A stretch of DNA of 64,000 bases, taken from positions 620,001-684,000 of the forward strand of contig JABSSW010000003.1 of assembly GCA_018902385.1 (NCBI GenBank). Reading direction: 5' to 3'. Below, piece after piece: positions 21,689 through 34,730 of the stretch (position 1 is the first letter of the stretch; each line of letters opens with the position of its first letter). The DNA is from Physcia stellaris (Eukaryota > Ascomycota > Lecanoromycetes > Caliciales > Physciaceae). The notes under the pieces are model-generated. The model saw only the letters and a list, made by a program, of their open reading frames with translations. It searched no databases and was not told where the DNA came from. The position numbers and the translations under genes are program-made.

Positions 21689-24600
21689 TTACAATTCATC
21701 CCGTATCTTCTCCTGTTCCTCCCTTCTTTCTCCTTCAGCATCCTTCCCTTCCGTCTGATCCTGTACACCCTCTCCCAACTTCTCATCCCCCACCTGATCC
21801 CCGGTGCCCTCATCAACCATCTTCCCACTCTCCTTAACCTTCCGCAAAACCTCCGCAATCTCATCATCATACGCCGTCCACTCAGGCACCTGCCTCCTCG
21901 CCCGGTCCAGCTTCGGCTCCTTGGTCTGCGGGTTATTACACAAATCAATCGTGCGCGCCTTCCCCAAACTCTCATCACTGCACCAAGTCTCGCACCACAG
22001 CCACTCCTGCGGCAGGCTATGGATCGGCAACTGGTGCTGCATGTGATTCGGCAGATCCTGGTCCAGATTCGACAAGCTGGCCGGATCGGCCGAAAGCTGG
22101 TGGTACTGCTGCCGCAGCCTGTCGCCGGCCGCGATGGCGCGGAAGAGGTGCAGGTCCACCACGTACAGGGCGGAGATGTGGTAGGGGAGGCCGCGGAGGA
22201 AGTTACTCCAGTAGCCCTGTTTCCAGAAGCGGAAGCCCTCCATCTCGGTCCGCGAGTCGCACATGGGCGTGAAGCCGTATGGAGCGCCCTGCAGGTCGTG
22301 CTGCACGAGCTCGTACATATCCGTGCGCACGATCTGGTCCGCGTCGACGAAGATAACTTTGTCGAGGTTCAGCGGGAAGAGTACGTCCAGGAAGAGGATC
22401 TTGTAGCCCCAGATCTCGCGCTGTTTTTCTTTCTGGGCGCGCAGCCAGTGCGGCCATTTGTAGGTCACGAGTGCGTATTCGAAGTTGTAGTGCGCGGCGA
22501 GGTGTGGAAGGGAGCGTTTGAAGGAGGGGGAGAGAAATTGCTCGATGAACCAGAATTTGACCGTGTGCTTTGTGTGGCGCATGACGGAGAGCATCATGAT
22601 ATTGAGCATACGTTCGTAGAGGTGGCCGGAGGCGACGGAAAAGATGTTGATGTCTGCTTGTGCTACATCGGGCTTGGCTGAGGGAGCGAGACCTACAGTT
22701 GAAAGCACAGAAGAGGCGTATTTGGTTGCTTTTGAAAGATACGTCTTAGCAGCGGACGGCTTTGAAGGCTCTTCCAAAACATCTTCATTTTCTTGACCTG
22801 GGTTGCGTGAGAGTCGCGGGTATAGAGTTTTGCCTTGGAAAGAGAGCAGAGCGATATCAGTGCTTGAGTCACCAGGCTGTGGAGAGTAGCCCTTTTGGCC
22901 AGCGCTGTCAATTGTGAAGATCTGAGTACTCCGGCCTGGTTGAAGGCTGAGAGACCAATAGCCTGGATTTGCCTTGAATTGAAAGTATCCCAAGTTGGCC
23001 ATGATGATGGTGTCTGCATAATGGGGGTCTCTTGCTGTACCAAGTAGCAGCTGGACACCGCGCGGTGGTGGACCGGTTGTCACATCACGAGAATGACCCT
23101 CGATTAGAATATGCTCCAGCTCGTAGAGAGCATCGACATGGGTACCGTCCTTGATGGCGCTAAGTTTGATATTGTCAAGATCGTGAAGCGACTCCTTGGA
23201 TGCGACAAGCCAGGCTGGTGGAACGTCCAGAGCGAGATTAAGCAGTGCTTCCTTTGGTACACCTTCAAAGGTCGCTTTCAGATTGAGAAGAGTTCCCTCG
23301 TCACTAAAGGTAGGCTTGGCGTCGAGTACATGACGATAAAACCTCTTGATAGGAAGTTCTTGCATCCTCTCCTTGGGGTTAAGGAACATCTTCAAATGAA
23401 CTCCATTTAGTTCTGAAAGGACTTTAAGCATGGGAATCCAACGCTGCGAAATCTCGCTAGTTGGATCTATAGAAGCAGTAAAATGAATGGAAGCTGTATC
23501 AGGATCTCCGGTGGAGATCACTGTATGTTCAGACGCCCAGCCATTGAATTGAGACATTCGTAATCCTGGTGCGGACTCAAAGATGCCCTCGGGAATTTCC
23601 GATACAGTGGACAATGCGATGAGTGAAGACACTACTGCGGCTGTGAAGGGCGATTTGATGCGATCTTCGAAGCCCAGAGCACGGAGCGCAAGACCGGCCG
23701 GGTCTAGGCGTTTAGTTCGCTCAAATTGAAGCAATTGCTTGAAGTCATCAGACGTAAAGTCAACGCTTTTCGGGATGGGTCCGATCATCCTGCCACTCAA
23801 AAGGATACCAGCCTCTCCAGGTTGGAGACCAATTGATTGGATAAATGGCCGTGTAAAATCCCAAAATGCTTCTGACATACCGACGTCCTCGGGAGGATAT
23901 ATAAACTCGTCCAATTTCTGTTGCTCTTCTACAACCTTCTTTAGATTCATGATGATTCTCAGCTTATCGTAGTCGATCTCGTAGCCGACAGTCTTGATAT
24001 GCTGGTGAATGACAATGGAGATCGGGAACGAAGATTCTGGCCCTGGATTGTGCAATACCCTTAGCTCAATATCTGCCAATGGTTCTTGTTCCATGGCGAA
24101 GTCGATAGAATCAGTGATCAGCTTTACGCCTTCCGGCGTGTCCATATCCGCAACAACAAGTAAAAGTGCTGGAAGCTCTGTTCTAGTTGAGTCGTTGGTT
24201 GGTACTCGCACTAGTCTCTCCCAGACTTCGTTATGTTTACTGACGATACTGGCGATGTCTACGACTTTGATGCTGCTTTCATCTTCGGGAATAATCAAAG
24301 CATTTCGGTGAGTGACGGCCGATTCGATGAGCTGACCAGCCAGCCATGCATCTTCGGCGACGACCTCCTCATACACTTGACGTTGCAGCACACGGAGATC
24401 CATGTCCACTCTTGAGCTCATAGATTGTAACCATCCTTCATTCCGAGGTAACGCGACCCCATTGACGAAGAAAGGTGGAGAAGGACCATCAGCCCCCAGA
24501 CGTTTCAAGTAGCTTTGGGTTGAAAGCAATCGGTCTTGATGGACTTCGTTATCGAGGACTGATTGAAAGTCCATAGTATTCCGGTCTTTTCGAACTTTCC

Positions 24601-26432
24601 TACCCTGTATCGTTGAATCAAAAGCGACCTTGTTAGCAGCCGACACCTGTTTTGCTTCGGATACCTGAGTCATAAATTAGCATTATTGACTGAATTTTGC
24701 TGATGAGGGACTCACAGTAGCCAGGTAAGATAGTAATGTGCTTAAACCATATGTATCGAGTAGATGATACAATAACATAGCCTGATCTTTTGCGGGCTGG
24801 GAATTAATCATTGGTACAATTCCAAAGCGTATAGGTACTTTGCGCTTAACGAAAACCTGAATAGACTCCACCAAGAGCTCGACGTCTTTTGGATCAACCA
24901 GATCCAATGGGATTACAACATTATGTATATCACGTCGGACAGACGGCAATTGCCCAGGGTAAGTCCTCTGCAGCAGTGCGCTCGAGTGAGTCGGCCAACT
25001 ATCGTAGCGCTTGTCCTTTTCGATATCATTAAGCCATATGATAATATTTGACCCTTCGATGTTATCCCTGTAATCGTAGCGTTGAGATTCGCCTTGCACC
25101 TTTGACTCAGCAATGGTGGGATGGGACAGCAATGAAACCGCCTCCAGGCCAGAGAATCCAATGTCACGAAGGTTTCTCACAAGTGAGCGTTCGCGGCGCA
25201 TCTGCTCAAGCAGAGCGAAAACGTCCATCTGTCGAGCTTCGACCTGCAAGCCATTCATCCAAACAACGTTATATCCCGCAGGCAGTAGATGTTCTCGATT
25301 TTGATTGTGCTCCGCGACGAGATCCATTGATGCATTACGTTTTGTAATAGCAGACGAATGTTTAGGGAAGTCTTGTGAAACTTTGATTAATGTATCAAAA
25401 GGGTTCTCGCTTGACATAATGAATGTTGCTGTCTTCAGCCCCAGACCTAGAAGCTCAGTAGAGGATAGTGGCTTCAAGTCAGCTAATTCTTCAGCTTCCA
25501 AAACGATTTCTTCCGTCTCAGTTGCGGACTGATTGCCTTCTAGTGCTGAGGTATCGGACTCTCTATCGTCAATGACAATATAGTCAGTCCGTTTCAAGGC
25601 CAACTCGACCCCGTAGCCATTGACAACTAGAGGCTGACCTGCCGATGCGTCTGATGGTCGATAGCGGATTCGATATGACGTTTGACCATTGCGCGCTGTT
25701 TGGCTTATCGTTTGATGAAACTGCCCAAATAAAGGCGATGTTATGTCAGCATACAAAATCGACGCAGGTGGCCAATCATCTGTGCCTTGGCCCAAAATAC
25801 GATCAAAAGGAAGAACCTGCGCAGTCCTGGTAAGATATTATAAGCACTTTTCTGTTACTAACCCAAAGTTGACCTACTGAGGGGAATGAAAGTCTTGCTG
25901 CGCTCTGTCTAATGCCGGCGAGCAATACTGCTTTCCTTCAAAGTGAACCCAAACAGGACATGCTGCATCCTGCGCAACCATCAAGGATGACTCTACAGAT
26001 GTGGCATAATATTGGTAATGTGCTTCAATCCTTGGTGCGGCTGAGTGTATTGAAAGGGCCAGCTGAAAAGATGACAAGGCATCAGGTTCTGTCAAGTGAC
26101 CATCTTGTTGCACGACTTGGAGAAAGTTTGAGTAGAGCTCCGCATCTGTCGCGCAATCGGCGAAACGTCCTTCTGCAATTCTATCAAGCAACGGGAAGTA
26201 GGCAGTCGAGTTTTCTTCCGTAGCTGTCTCTCTAGAGTCTATCAGCGAATGTAGGGTCTTCGGGCAAAAAGAGTACCTACAATAGCTCAAGCAGGTAAGG
26301 TGGAGAATCAAAGGAAGCCTGCAGTGCGACATTGACGGCGGGACCGGCCGTGACTCCTTTTGCAAGCCATGTGTTTGCTATCAAAATGCTCCCTAGAAGC
26401 TCCCAAGGAAGCTTTTCGAGCTGTAGCAGCAT
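21689..26432 (-). CDS. UDP-glucose:glycoprotein glucosyltransferase (ER folding sensor)
   Basis: UGGT re-glucosylates N-glycans on misfolded glycoproteins in the ER lumen so that calnexin can rebind them. Four exons, complement(26281-26432), complement(25878-26231), complement(24716-25826) and complement(21689-24664), give 1,530 residues, the usual length. The N-terminus has a hydrophobic signal-like stretch (PWELLGSILIANTWLAKGVTA). Thioredoxin-like folding-sensor domains fill the middle; AACPVWVHFEGKQYCSP is a conserved piece. The C-terminal GT24 domain shows FWFIEQFLSPSFK, GYKILFLDVLFP, the metal-binding FVDADQIVRTD near residue 1,310, FTPMCDSRTEMEGFRFWK, YHISALYVVDL and LDQDLPN. It ends in RDEL, an ER-retrieval signal. 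Because it has the full sensor region and an intact DxD-type motif, UGGT is preferred over the divergent Kre5. Confidence 0.95.
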
Positions 26433-26930
26433 GACGCTCAACGATCAACGATCAACGACGCGACACGCATAAAAGAATCATTCCATAGAAGAGGTTGATA
26501 CCGCACTCGTTATAATGATGCAGATGACCCTTTATTTGAAGGATGTTAGCTCTCTATAGCAACTGGCATTTGAATAATCAGCGATTCTGTTCCCAGCAAG
26601 TAATCTACTTATGCAGGAGACATTTAAGAGTACAAACATGCCGGTCGCCGTGAAGGGACCTTCGCAAAGCGAGGTAAAGGAGGAAAGATAACCTCAGAAA
26701 GACCTACCAATAGCCCAAGAGCAACCTTTTGTACACAATGGTCGGCAGCAGTACAAGAATTCCGCCATGCAGCAAACGTTTCTCCAGACAAGGCCAGATA
26801 TCGAACATTGCGCCAAGACGCGATGATCGGCAAGAGCTTCCATTAATCGCGAGACCATGCGTCGGGTACGAGTAGCCCCTATGCGAGAAACACCTCAAAT
26901 ACCGGCACACGTCAAATACCGAGATTTCGA
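26433..26930. other. UGGT upstream region up to the AT-rich boundary
   Basis: The 500 bp upstream of the UGGT start keep normal base composition and should hold its promoter. A tandem GATCAACGATCAACGA-like repeat lies at about 26,441-26,458, just before the start codon. Open frames of 60-110 codons on the minus strand have no recognisable homology, and one runs across the composition boundary, so I do not call them genes. Confidence 0.4.
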
Positions 26931-26934
26931 AAAT

Positions 26935-27279
26935 TCTACTTTCACACCGTGATATTATCGTCAATATCGCGTCAAATCGTGTCATTTTGACGACGTTTAA
27001 AAGCGTTGATAAAATTTTACAAATTTGCAATTGAAAATTAATTGATTGAAAATGAAATTATTGCATCGTTGTTTTGAAAAAATATGTTTTTTCAAAATCA
27101 AAATCAAAACAATTGTTTCAATTTTTCATCATATCAATTTTTGTGACGTAATTTTCATTTTTGATGTTTTAAAATTGTTGACAAATATTTATTCTAATAA
27201 ACGCATCAAATACAAATTTTTTTGAATGATTCGAATCAACAATGCTCGATTTTGCAAAAAAAACTCGAAAAATGAAAAT
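26935..27279. other. AT-rich left flank of element A, perhaps 5' part of the pogo relic
   Basis: This 345-bp stretch has no coding trace. It lies left of element A, whose right flank (34,731 on) leads into a pogo/Fot1 transposase relic. Because A is bounded by a target duplication (AAAAT), the sequences left and right of A were once contiguous. So this stretch may be the 5' non-coding end of the pogo element. I could not find its terminal inverted repeat. Confidence 0.35.
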
Positions 27280-27473
27280 TGTTATACGTAAAGTCTGAAT
27301 TGATTGATTTAGAAATTATAAACGACAAAATGTCAATTTATGTACAGTAATCGCGAATCAGTTGTCTGATCATCATTTATTTAATATGAAATGATGACAG
27401 AATTTTTGTCAAATGTTTTGCAAAAATATTCGATTTAAATTCAAATCATTTAATTTGATTTTGCGTCATAACA
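27280..27473 (-). repeat. LTR of element A, left copy (3' LTR)
   Basis: This 194-bp direct repeat matches 34,537-34,730 with about ten differences, nearly all transitions. Its ends are TGTTAT and ATAACA, and AAAAT precedes it. Because the element is coded on the minus strand, this is its downstream LTR. Confidence 0.92.
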
Positions 27474-30400
27474 ATCTGTCAATCAAAAAAAAGAAAAATC
27501 AATGTTTTTATTGAATTTCATGTTTTATCATTATGCGTAATCATATCATGCATCAATTTATTTTTTTTCGTTTTTCGTTTGTCGTTGCGATCATCAGAAT
27601 TTTGCGAATGATTGAATTCGTATTGCTCAATGAAATTTTGAAAATTTTGTAATTCGAAAATGAATCGTCATTCGTCATATTTCGACTCATAGTCGATTCA
27701 TTTGACTAAATATTGAGTTACGAAAATTTTGTTGTATTTTTTGATACGTTTGTCGATTACTTTTTCGATTTCATAAAATTTGTACTGATTCGTATCGTTT
27801 TCAATCTCAATGAAATCAAAATAATGAAAGCGAAAACGATTGTAAAAATCAGCGTCAACAAATGTTGATTCGAATTGAACAATAAACACGACGAAATGAA
27901 TTCGTCACGTTGATGACAATTTCAATCGATACGCAAAACGTTCGATACGTTCAAAAATTCGAAATGATTCGCATTTTTGTTGAAATAATTTCGAATTTGA
28001 TTTATCAAACAGTTTGTAATTTTTGTTGAATTGTAAATAAATTTTTTCGTTTTGTTTTAATCGAATCGAAATATGACGCGAATCATAATATATTTTAATT
28101 TTGACAATCGCGAAATTCGTGACATCAACAATTTTTCGCTGATATTTCATGCGTTGAATTGACAAATTCTGTACATTTGTTGTGTTAAATGCGATTAGAT
28201 TTGATATCGCGTTTCTGATTTTGAATTCGTATATGATTTCGTTGAATGATAAATTTGTAACGATGTTAAACGTGTTGTTTAATTGCGATTGAATTGCAAA
28301 AAAATTAAAATATAATCGATGTTCGAAAATTCGATGACGAAATATTTGATAACAATTTCAACAATTTGATTGATTCGTTTTGACGAATCATTCGTTTGCG
28401 AATGATATGTCATTGAAATTAACAATTTCGTGTTTAATTTGATGAAAAACATTTGTCAAAAATTCGACATGAATTTTGAATCACGATCGAAAATTATAGT
28501 TTCAAACATTTTTCAATCGACGATTAATAATTTGTTCAATAATGCGTTGATTCATTTTTTCGTTTCATAAATGTTTTTGTCGAAAATCAATGAAATTCGA
28601 CGAGAATGTTTACATGTTGCGAACATAACAATGTTCATTTCGTCGAACATAATTAAAATGAAATCAATGACAATGATATGAAACGAACGCGAAACGAATG
28701 TAATAAACATGAATTTTTCGTACGATCGATGACGCTTGATTTGTGTCAATTGACAAATAAAACAATGTTCGATGTATTTTTTAATTTTTCGCGAAAATCG
28801 AAATATGTATAACGTATTGAAAATTTTGTCATAACATCGATGAATTTTTGAATGCTGATTCGTATCGTGAATTAAACGAAATATTTCGCGTTTCACAACA
28901 ACAAATATACACGATCGACGCGTGTCAATGTCAACATGATATATAATGTCATTCGTATTCAACGCGAAATTGATTTTTGTTTTGAATTTTTTTGATATAA
29001 ATTTCGTATCGTCATTTTTTTGTTCATTGACGTTTCGTTTCGTTACGTTGTTTTCGAACGACGATGAAATTTGAAAATTTCGAATCGACAAATTTTGTTT
29101 TTTCGTGCATTCGAATCGTCAACGATTTTAACATCGTGATCATGTTTTGTCACGTTTTTTCGTTTTGATATTCGTTTTTGATTTTTTTTTTAAATTTTTC
29201 GACATGACAATAAGAATGTTTTGAAAAACGTAACAATCGAAATTATTCGAAAAATCGATTATTTCGTCATGATATGTGTTCAAATCAAATTTATTTTTTG
29301 AATTTTTGTCGATTTGTTCATTTTCAAACGTTAATTTTGATAACGCATTCGAAACAACATGAATTTTTTTTGATTTATATTTCATTTTCAATTTAAATTG
29401 TGACAAATAAATTGAAACACGAACAAGACGAAAATTGAATTTATCGATGTTGTTCGAATTTATCGTGATTTGCTTAACGATGAAAATATTGACGACATGA
29501 TTCGTGAACACAACAATGATATTTTTGATTGTTTTTATCATATGTCGAATTTTTTTGACAATTCATATTAAATCACACATTTCGAATTCGATGAATCAAT
29601 ATTTGATTTCGATTTCGTTCAACATTCGATTTAAAAATAAAATGAATTCGATATCGTTACGCTTGAATTTGTCTGAATTATTGTTTGTTTTGAAATGATA
29701 AATTATCGCGTCGAATTCGCGTCGTTTAAACATGTCGATGTCGATGTACAATTCTCAATCGAAATTGAAATGTATCAAAAATGAAATTTTGTTAAATTTT
29801 TTTTGCAATAGTCGATATGATTCTAATTTCTCAACTGAAAAATTATTTATTACATTTTTTTGCGAATAAATTTTGCGAATCGTTTTTTTGTTGCTTGAAA
29901 ATTGACGTAAAAATAAAATTTTGCGACGTTGTAACGCGTTCGTTTTTTGAACATAAAACGCGACGAAATTTCGTAATCATTCTGTAAGATTTAAATAGAC
30001 TTTCAGATTCTTGAAAGTATAAAAAAAATTCAACTTGATTATTGTTTTCAATTTGTCGATTGCGATAGTGAAATCAAAAACGTCAATCTTTTGATCAAGA
30101 AGTGCAATCGTAAAATAGTCGAGAAATGATTTTTCGACGACAAATTAATTTCATAAATATTCAATCGTTCGAATATCGAATGTAAATGAATCATATGTTT
30201 TTAAAAATATTGAAGAAAACGACAATGTCGTTTACGTAAACACGAACAAATTCGCGAAAATTTCGAAAAATAAAGTCGATTCGTCGTTGTACGTATGATG
30301 ATGAATTTTGAAATTTATCACGACGACGTTAAATTGTTTTTGTTTTTTATGTGAAACAACGATAAGTTTATGTTTGTTTGCAAACTTTATCAATTATTGA

Positions 30401-33400
30401 TGAAAAAATTCGCAACGTCAAAAACGAATATGAATTTGCAATCGATTACGATTGAAATAATGTTAAATTGAAAAAACATTGAATAAAAATCGATGAAAAT
30501 GATTTTGTTTAATTTTCGTATATTCACGACGATTTGATTTTTGCGTTTTGAATCATTTGATTCAAATACGATTTTTCATATTGCGAAAACAAGATAATCA
30601 TGCGAAATGAATTGATTAATGTATTTTATGCGTTTTTGTGCATGTAACTTTTCAAAAATTTCGTTTATAAATTTTTTGTTTGCGAAATCAAACGAATACA
30701 TTTTTGTTGTTTCAATTTTGACGTCGAATTTGAATTCAATTGACATTCATTTTTCAAACGAAATTCGTACAATAAATTCGTTATCATTTCACAATTTTGA
30801 ATAATTTTCGATTACATTTGCAAATTTAATTCGCGCGTTAATATCATCGTAAATCGTAATATTTGCGAACAAGATTTTCTCAACATTAATATTTGAATTT
30901 GAAACAGAATTGTTAGAATTTTCGCACGAATTAATTGCAAAATTGATCGTAAAATTGAAATTTGAAACGACGAAATTAAACGCGATCGCATCGTGCAAAT
31001 TTTCATAATTAATCGTCATAATCGCGTCATTGATCAAAATCGAAACATCAAATTTCATAACTTGTTTGAATCAATTGCGTGAAACAAATTTATAAACATT
31101 AACAATTAAATGCGCGTATTTCGAATTAATTAAATAACATTTTTTTCGTATTTTTGTACGAGCTTCAAACGCGTATTTTTGAAAATGTAAACATTTTCAA
31201 AATTGACGTTGTTGTTTCAATCATTTCTGTAAATGCATCAATGATATGAAAAAATACGTTTTCATTTGATTTAATCGTTGATTCGTGAAAACGTGAACAT
31301 AAAATCGCGTTCAATAAATAAATTATTTTTTTCACGTAATTTAAAAAAATCGTAAAAATTGATTTAGTTAAAATTTTAATAATTTCGTTGACACGAATCA
31401 CGCGTTTGATCGACAATTTCGTATTAATGACATTTAATTGAATTTTAATGTTTTGCAATTTTTAATGATAATCATTTGTTTGTTTACATTTATATTCATT
31501 CGTTTTGAATTCAATATATCATTGTCAAAAAAATTTTGTTTTCAATCTTTTTATTATGTAAATTTGTCGAGTGAACGTGACGATTGCATTTTCGTCATTA
31601 ATCGAAATTTCGAAAATTCGAAAAATTAATGAAATATGATTCGTCGTAATTACAACGACGTTTTCAATGTCGCGAATTTTGAAAAATTTCATAATTTGTC
31701 GCGCATGAATTCGATAATCAAATATTTTTTGCATAAAAAATTTACGATCGATCAATGACGTATCGCATTTTGTATCGACGCATATATCAATCAAACATTG
31801 TTCAATGTTTGTTTTTATCGTGACGTAACGTCACGAACGAAATTCAAAATTTAATTTAATGTTTGTTTTGACGTTTGATTGTATAATAAATATTTGATGA
31901 TTGTAAATATTTTTTGTCAACGATATGTCAAATTTAATCGAAACAATTTGACACGAACGCAAATGTCGATGAAATTTGTTATTGAAATAAAATTTCGATT
32001 GACAACGTTTGCACGAATAAATTTTCGTTTGTTTTGCAAAAATATTCACAAAATATTCGAATAATTCATGATTCACAAAATTTTCGTTAAATTTTTGAAT
32101 TTCGAAATGTTTTTCGTCATGATATTCATCATTTATCGCAAATATTTTCGACGCGTTTTCAATATTCATGTTGTGATCGTTTTGATAATTTTTTTCGTCG
32201 TTCGAATAATTGTTTTTTGTTTTTTCATTCGCAAAATACGTTCGTCGATATGATGTTTCATTTTGATTAAACGTTTCATTTTGATTGAAATAAATATTTT
32301 GTTTTGACGAAAACGAAAATAATGTTGAAAAATCAACAAAATAATTATTCAAACGTAAAAATTGCGAATATTGAAATCGCGAATCGAACGTGTTTCGATT
32401 TTTTTGAATTTCGTTTTGTTGCGTTTGTTGAAATCGATATTGTTGATTTTCGTATAAACGTTTTTGCATATTTTGTGTCGATTGTTGTCGATTTGAATAA
32501 TTTGATTGATATGAACGTTGTTAAAAAATGTAAACGTTATTTTGTTTTTCAAATTGATACGATGTCGAATATTGAATTTGACGAAATTGCGAAAAAAATT
32601 CATTGAAATTTTCGTAATTTACACGTTCATTGATAGCAAAAAAAATATTATACGAATCGAATGATGTTGACAAAATTGATAATTGAAAACGATAAATGAA
32701 TTGAAAACGACGTTCGTTTTCGAACGAATGATAAAATCGATATCGATTTTCGATATTTCATTATATTTTCTTTTTATCATCAAGTTGTTGAAAAAATTCA
32801 TTTATTGTAATTTTTTTTGTCGATTTGATCAAATTTCGTCGAAATTTCAATTTCAATTCATTGTAAATTAAATACAATTGCGAATAAATTGACATTATTG
32901 TCGATTTAATTTTTTTGATTATAATTTCAACGAAATCGAATGATTCGCGATGTCGACGAACATTTTTTATCGTGTATTTTTTTTTCGTGATGATCGTCAA
33001 CGTTGTCGATAACGATTTTTTTCATCGTTTCAACAATAAACGTTTTCATTTTTTTACGTTATTTTCGAATTTGATCAATCGTTTTTGATTATCGTTGATT
33101 ATTTTTGTGTATTAACGTAACGCGTGATCACGCATGCAATTATAAAAATTTGTTCGAATCACGTCGACATTTTTGAACAACGTCATATTTTTGATTTTTT
33201 CGATGTAAAAATGAACATTTCGAAAATATGTGTTTTTGTTCGAATGTTCGATCGAATTGTCGATAATAACGTTTTTTTTTTCGTATCATAAATCAAAAAA
33301 TTCTGTTTTTTGAACATTTCATTTGACGTTATCATCATTGTCAAGAAATTCGATTGAATTTGATAATTCGATGAATTTTGAAATTTTGTTTGAATGTTGT

Positions 33401-34536
33401 TTTTGATATTTTCGAACAAAATTTGAAAAATTTGTCATTGTTGTTGAATGAATTCAATGTTTTGTCAATTGTTATTTTCATTCGTTATGTCTGTATTAAA
33501 TGCGAAAATAAATTCGATATTTTTGTGTTTCGAGAAATAATATTCAGCGAAATTATGATGTTGTTTCGTTGTTGAAAAAACGACGTCGACGAAATGACTT
33601 GAAATTTACGACGTAAATTTTTCGAAAAATTAATGTAAAAATATCAAAAGAAATATTTGCAATCGTCGATTTTAATTCAAAAATGAATAACGTAACACGA
33701 TCATTGATTCAATCGAAAAATGATTGATTATTTCGATACGTTTCTGTGACGATCACGAAAATTTTAAAATTTTTGCGAAAACGAATTTTGTCGACGATTC
33801 ATTTTGTTGAATAAACAATGTTTGTCGAAATTGAATGATTAATAATTGACAACGATGTTGATTTAAAGCAATTAATTACGATGTTGTTCACAATAACTTT
33901 TGTCGATGTATTGACAAAATAAATTGAATCAATTGTATCGATGTAATCGAATAACTCAAACGCAATGCGAATAATTTGTAATGTGAAAACAATCAAAATG
34001 ACTTAAAAAAATGATGTGTCGTATTGAGATTTGAAATAAAAATGATAAACAAAACAAAAAAAAGAAAAGCGAATTGAAATTCTCAAAATAATTGAACAAA
34101 TTATTTGTTGATAAAAAAACAAATAAAATCGTTGAATTGAAATTGCTCGAATCAAACAAAAATTCAATAATGAATTGACATTCAAACGTGTCGTCATTGA
34201 GCGATGACAACACGAATTCAAACGAAAATTTGAAATATTCAATTATTTGAAAAAAAATCAATCGTTTTTATTGAAAATTGTAAAAAGTCGAAAAGAAATG
34301 ATTGAATGATTCATTTTCAAATGAATATTGATTGTTGATGAAAATGAATGATTGATTGTCGATCGAAACGTCAATTAAACGACAATCAAATTTTTGATTG
34401 CGATCGTGAAAAAAATATTGATAAACAGTTGATTTGCATACAAAATGCAAAACTGTTCGAAAATTGATACGTTAAAAAACAAAAAATGATGTCGTTTTGT
34501 TTACGTACAAATCATCGTTTGAATGATATTATCAAT

Positions 34537-34730
34537 TGTTATGCGTAAAGTGTGAATTGATTGATTTAAAAATTATGAACGACAAAATGTCAATTTATGT
34601 ACAGTAATTGCGAATCAGTTGTTTGATCATCATTCATTTAATATGAAATGATGACAGAATTCTTGTCAAATGTTTTGCAAAAATATTCGATTTAAATTCA
34701 AATCATTTAATTTGATTTTTTGTCATAACA
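34537..34730 (-). repeat. LTR of element A, right copy (5' LTR)
   Basis: This 194-bp direct repeat is the partner of 27,280-27,473 and has the same length. AAAAT follows it, matching the duplication on the far side of the element. Confidence 0.92.

Larger units (their letters stand above)
27280..34730 (-). mobile_element. element A: Ty3/gypsy LTR retrotransposon fossil
   Basis: This is a 7.45-kb element with 194-bp LTRs at both ends (27,280-27,473 and 34,537-34,730) that begin TGTTAT and end ATAACA. The 5-bp target duplication AAAAT lies on both sides. On the minus strand, traces run in gypsy order: gag-like at about 32.5-31.8 kb, protease near 31.7, reverse transcriptase (a YxDD-type motif near 30.2), RNase H near 29.4, integrase zinc-binding and core region at 29.1-28.6, and an integrase C-terminal/chromodomain-like end at 28.2-27.7. 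It is broken by very many point changes and is a dead fossil. LTR differences are mostly transitions, so divergence cannot be turned into an age. Confidence 0.9.

Noticed and set aside
21623-22681. 352-codon open frame on the plus strand opposite UGGT
   Set aside because: It lies wholly antisense to the conserved GT24 domain, in a GC-rich stretch where complementary frames stay open by chance, and its sequence has no family resemblance.
26624-27030. minus-strand open frames near the AT-rich border as a host gene
   Set aside because: One frame crosses the composition border and none has a recognisable domain or codon pattern like the neighbouring genes.
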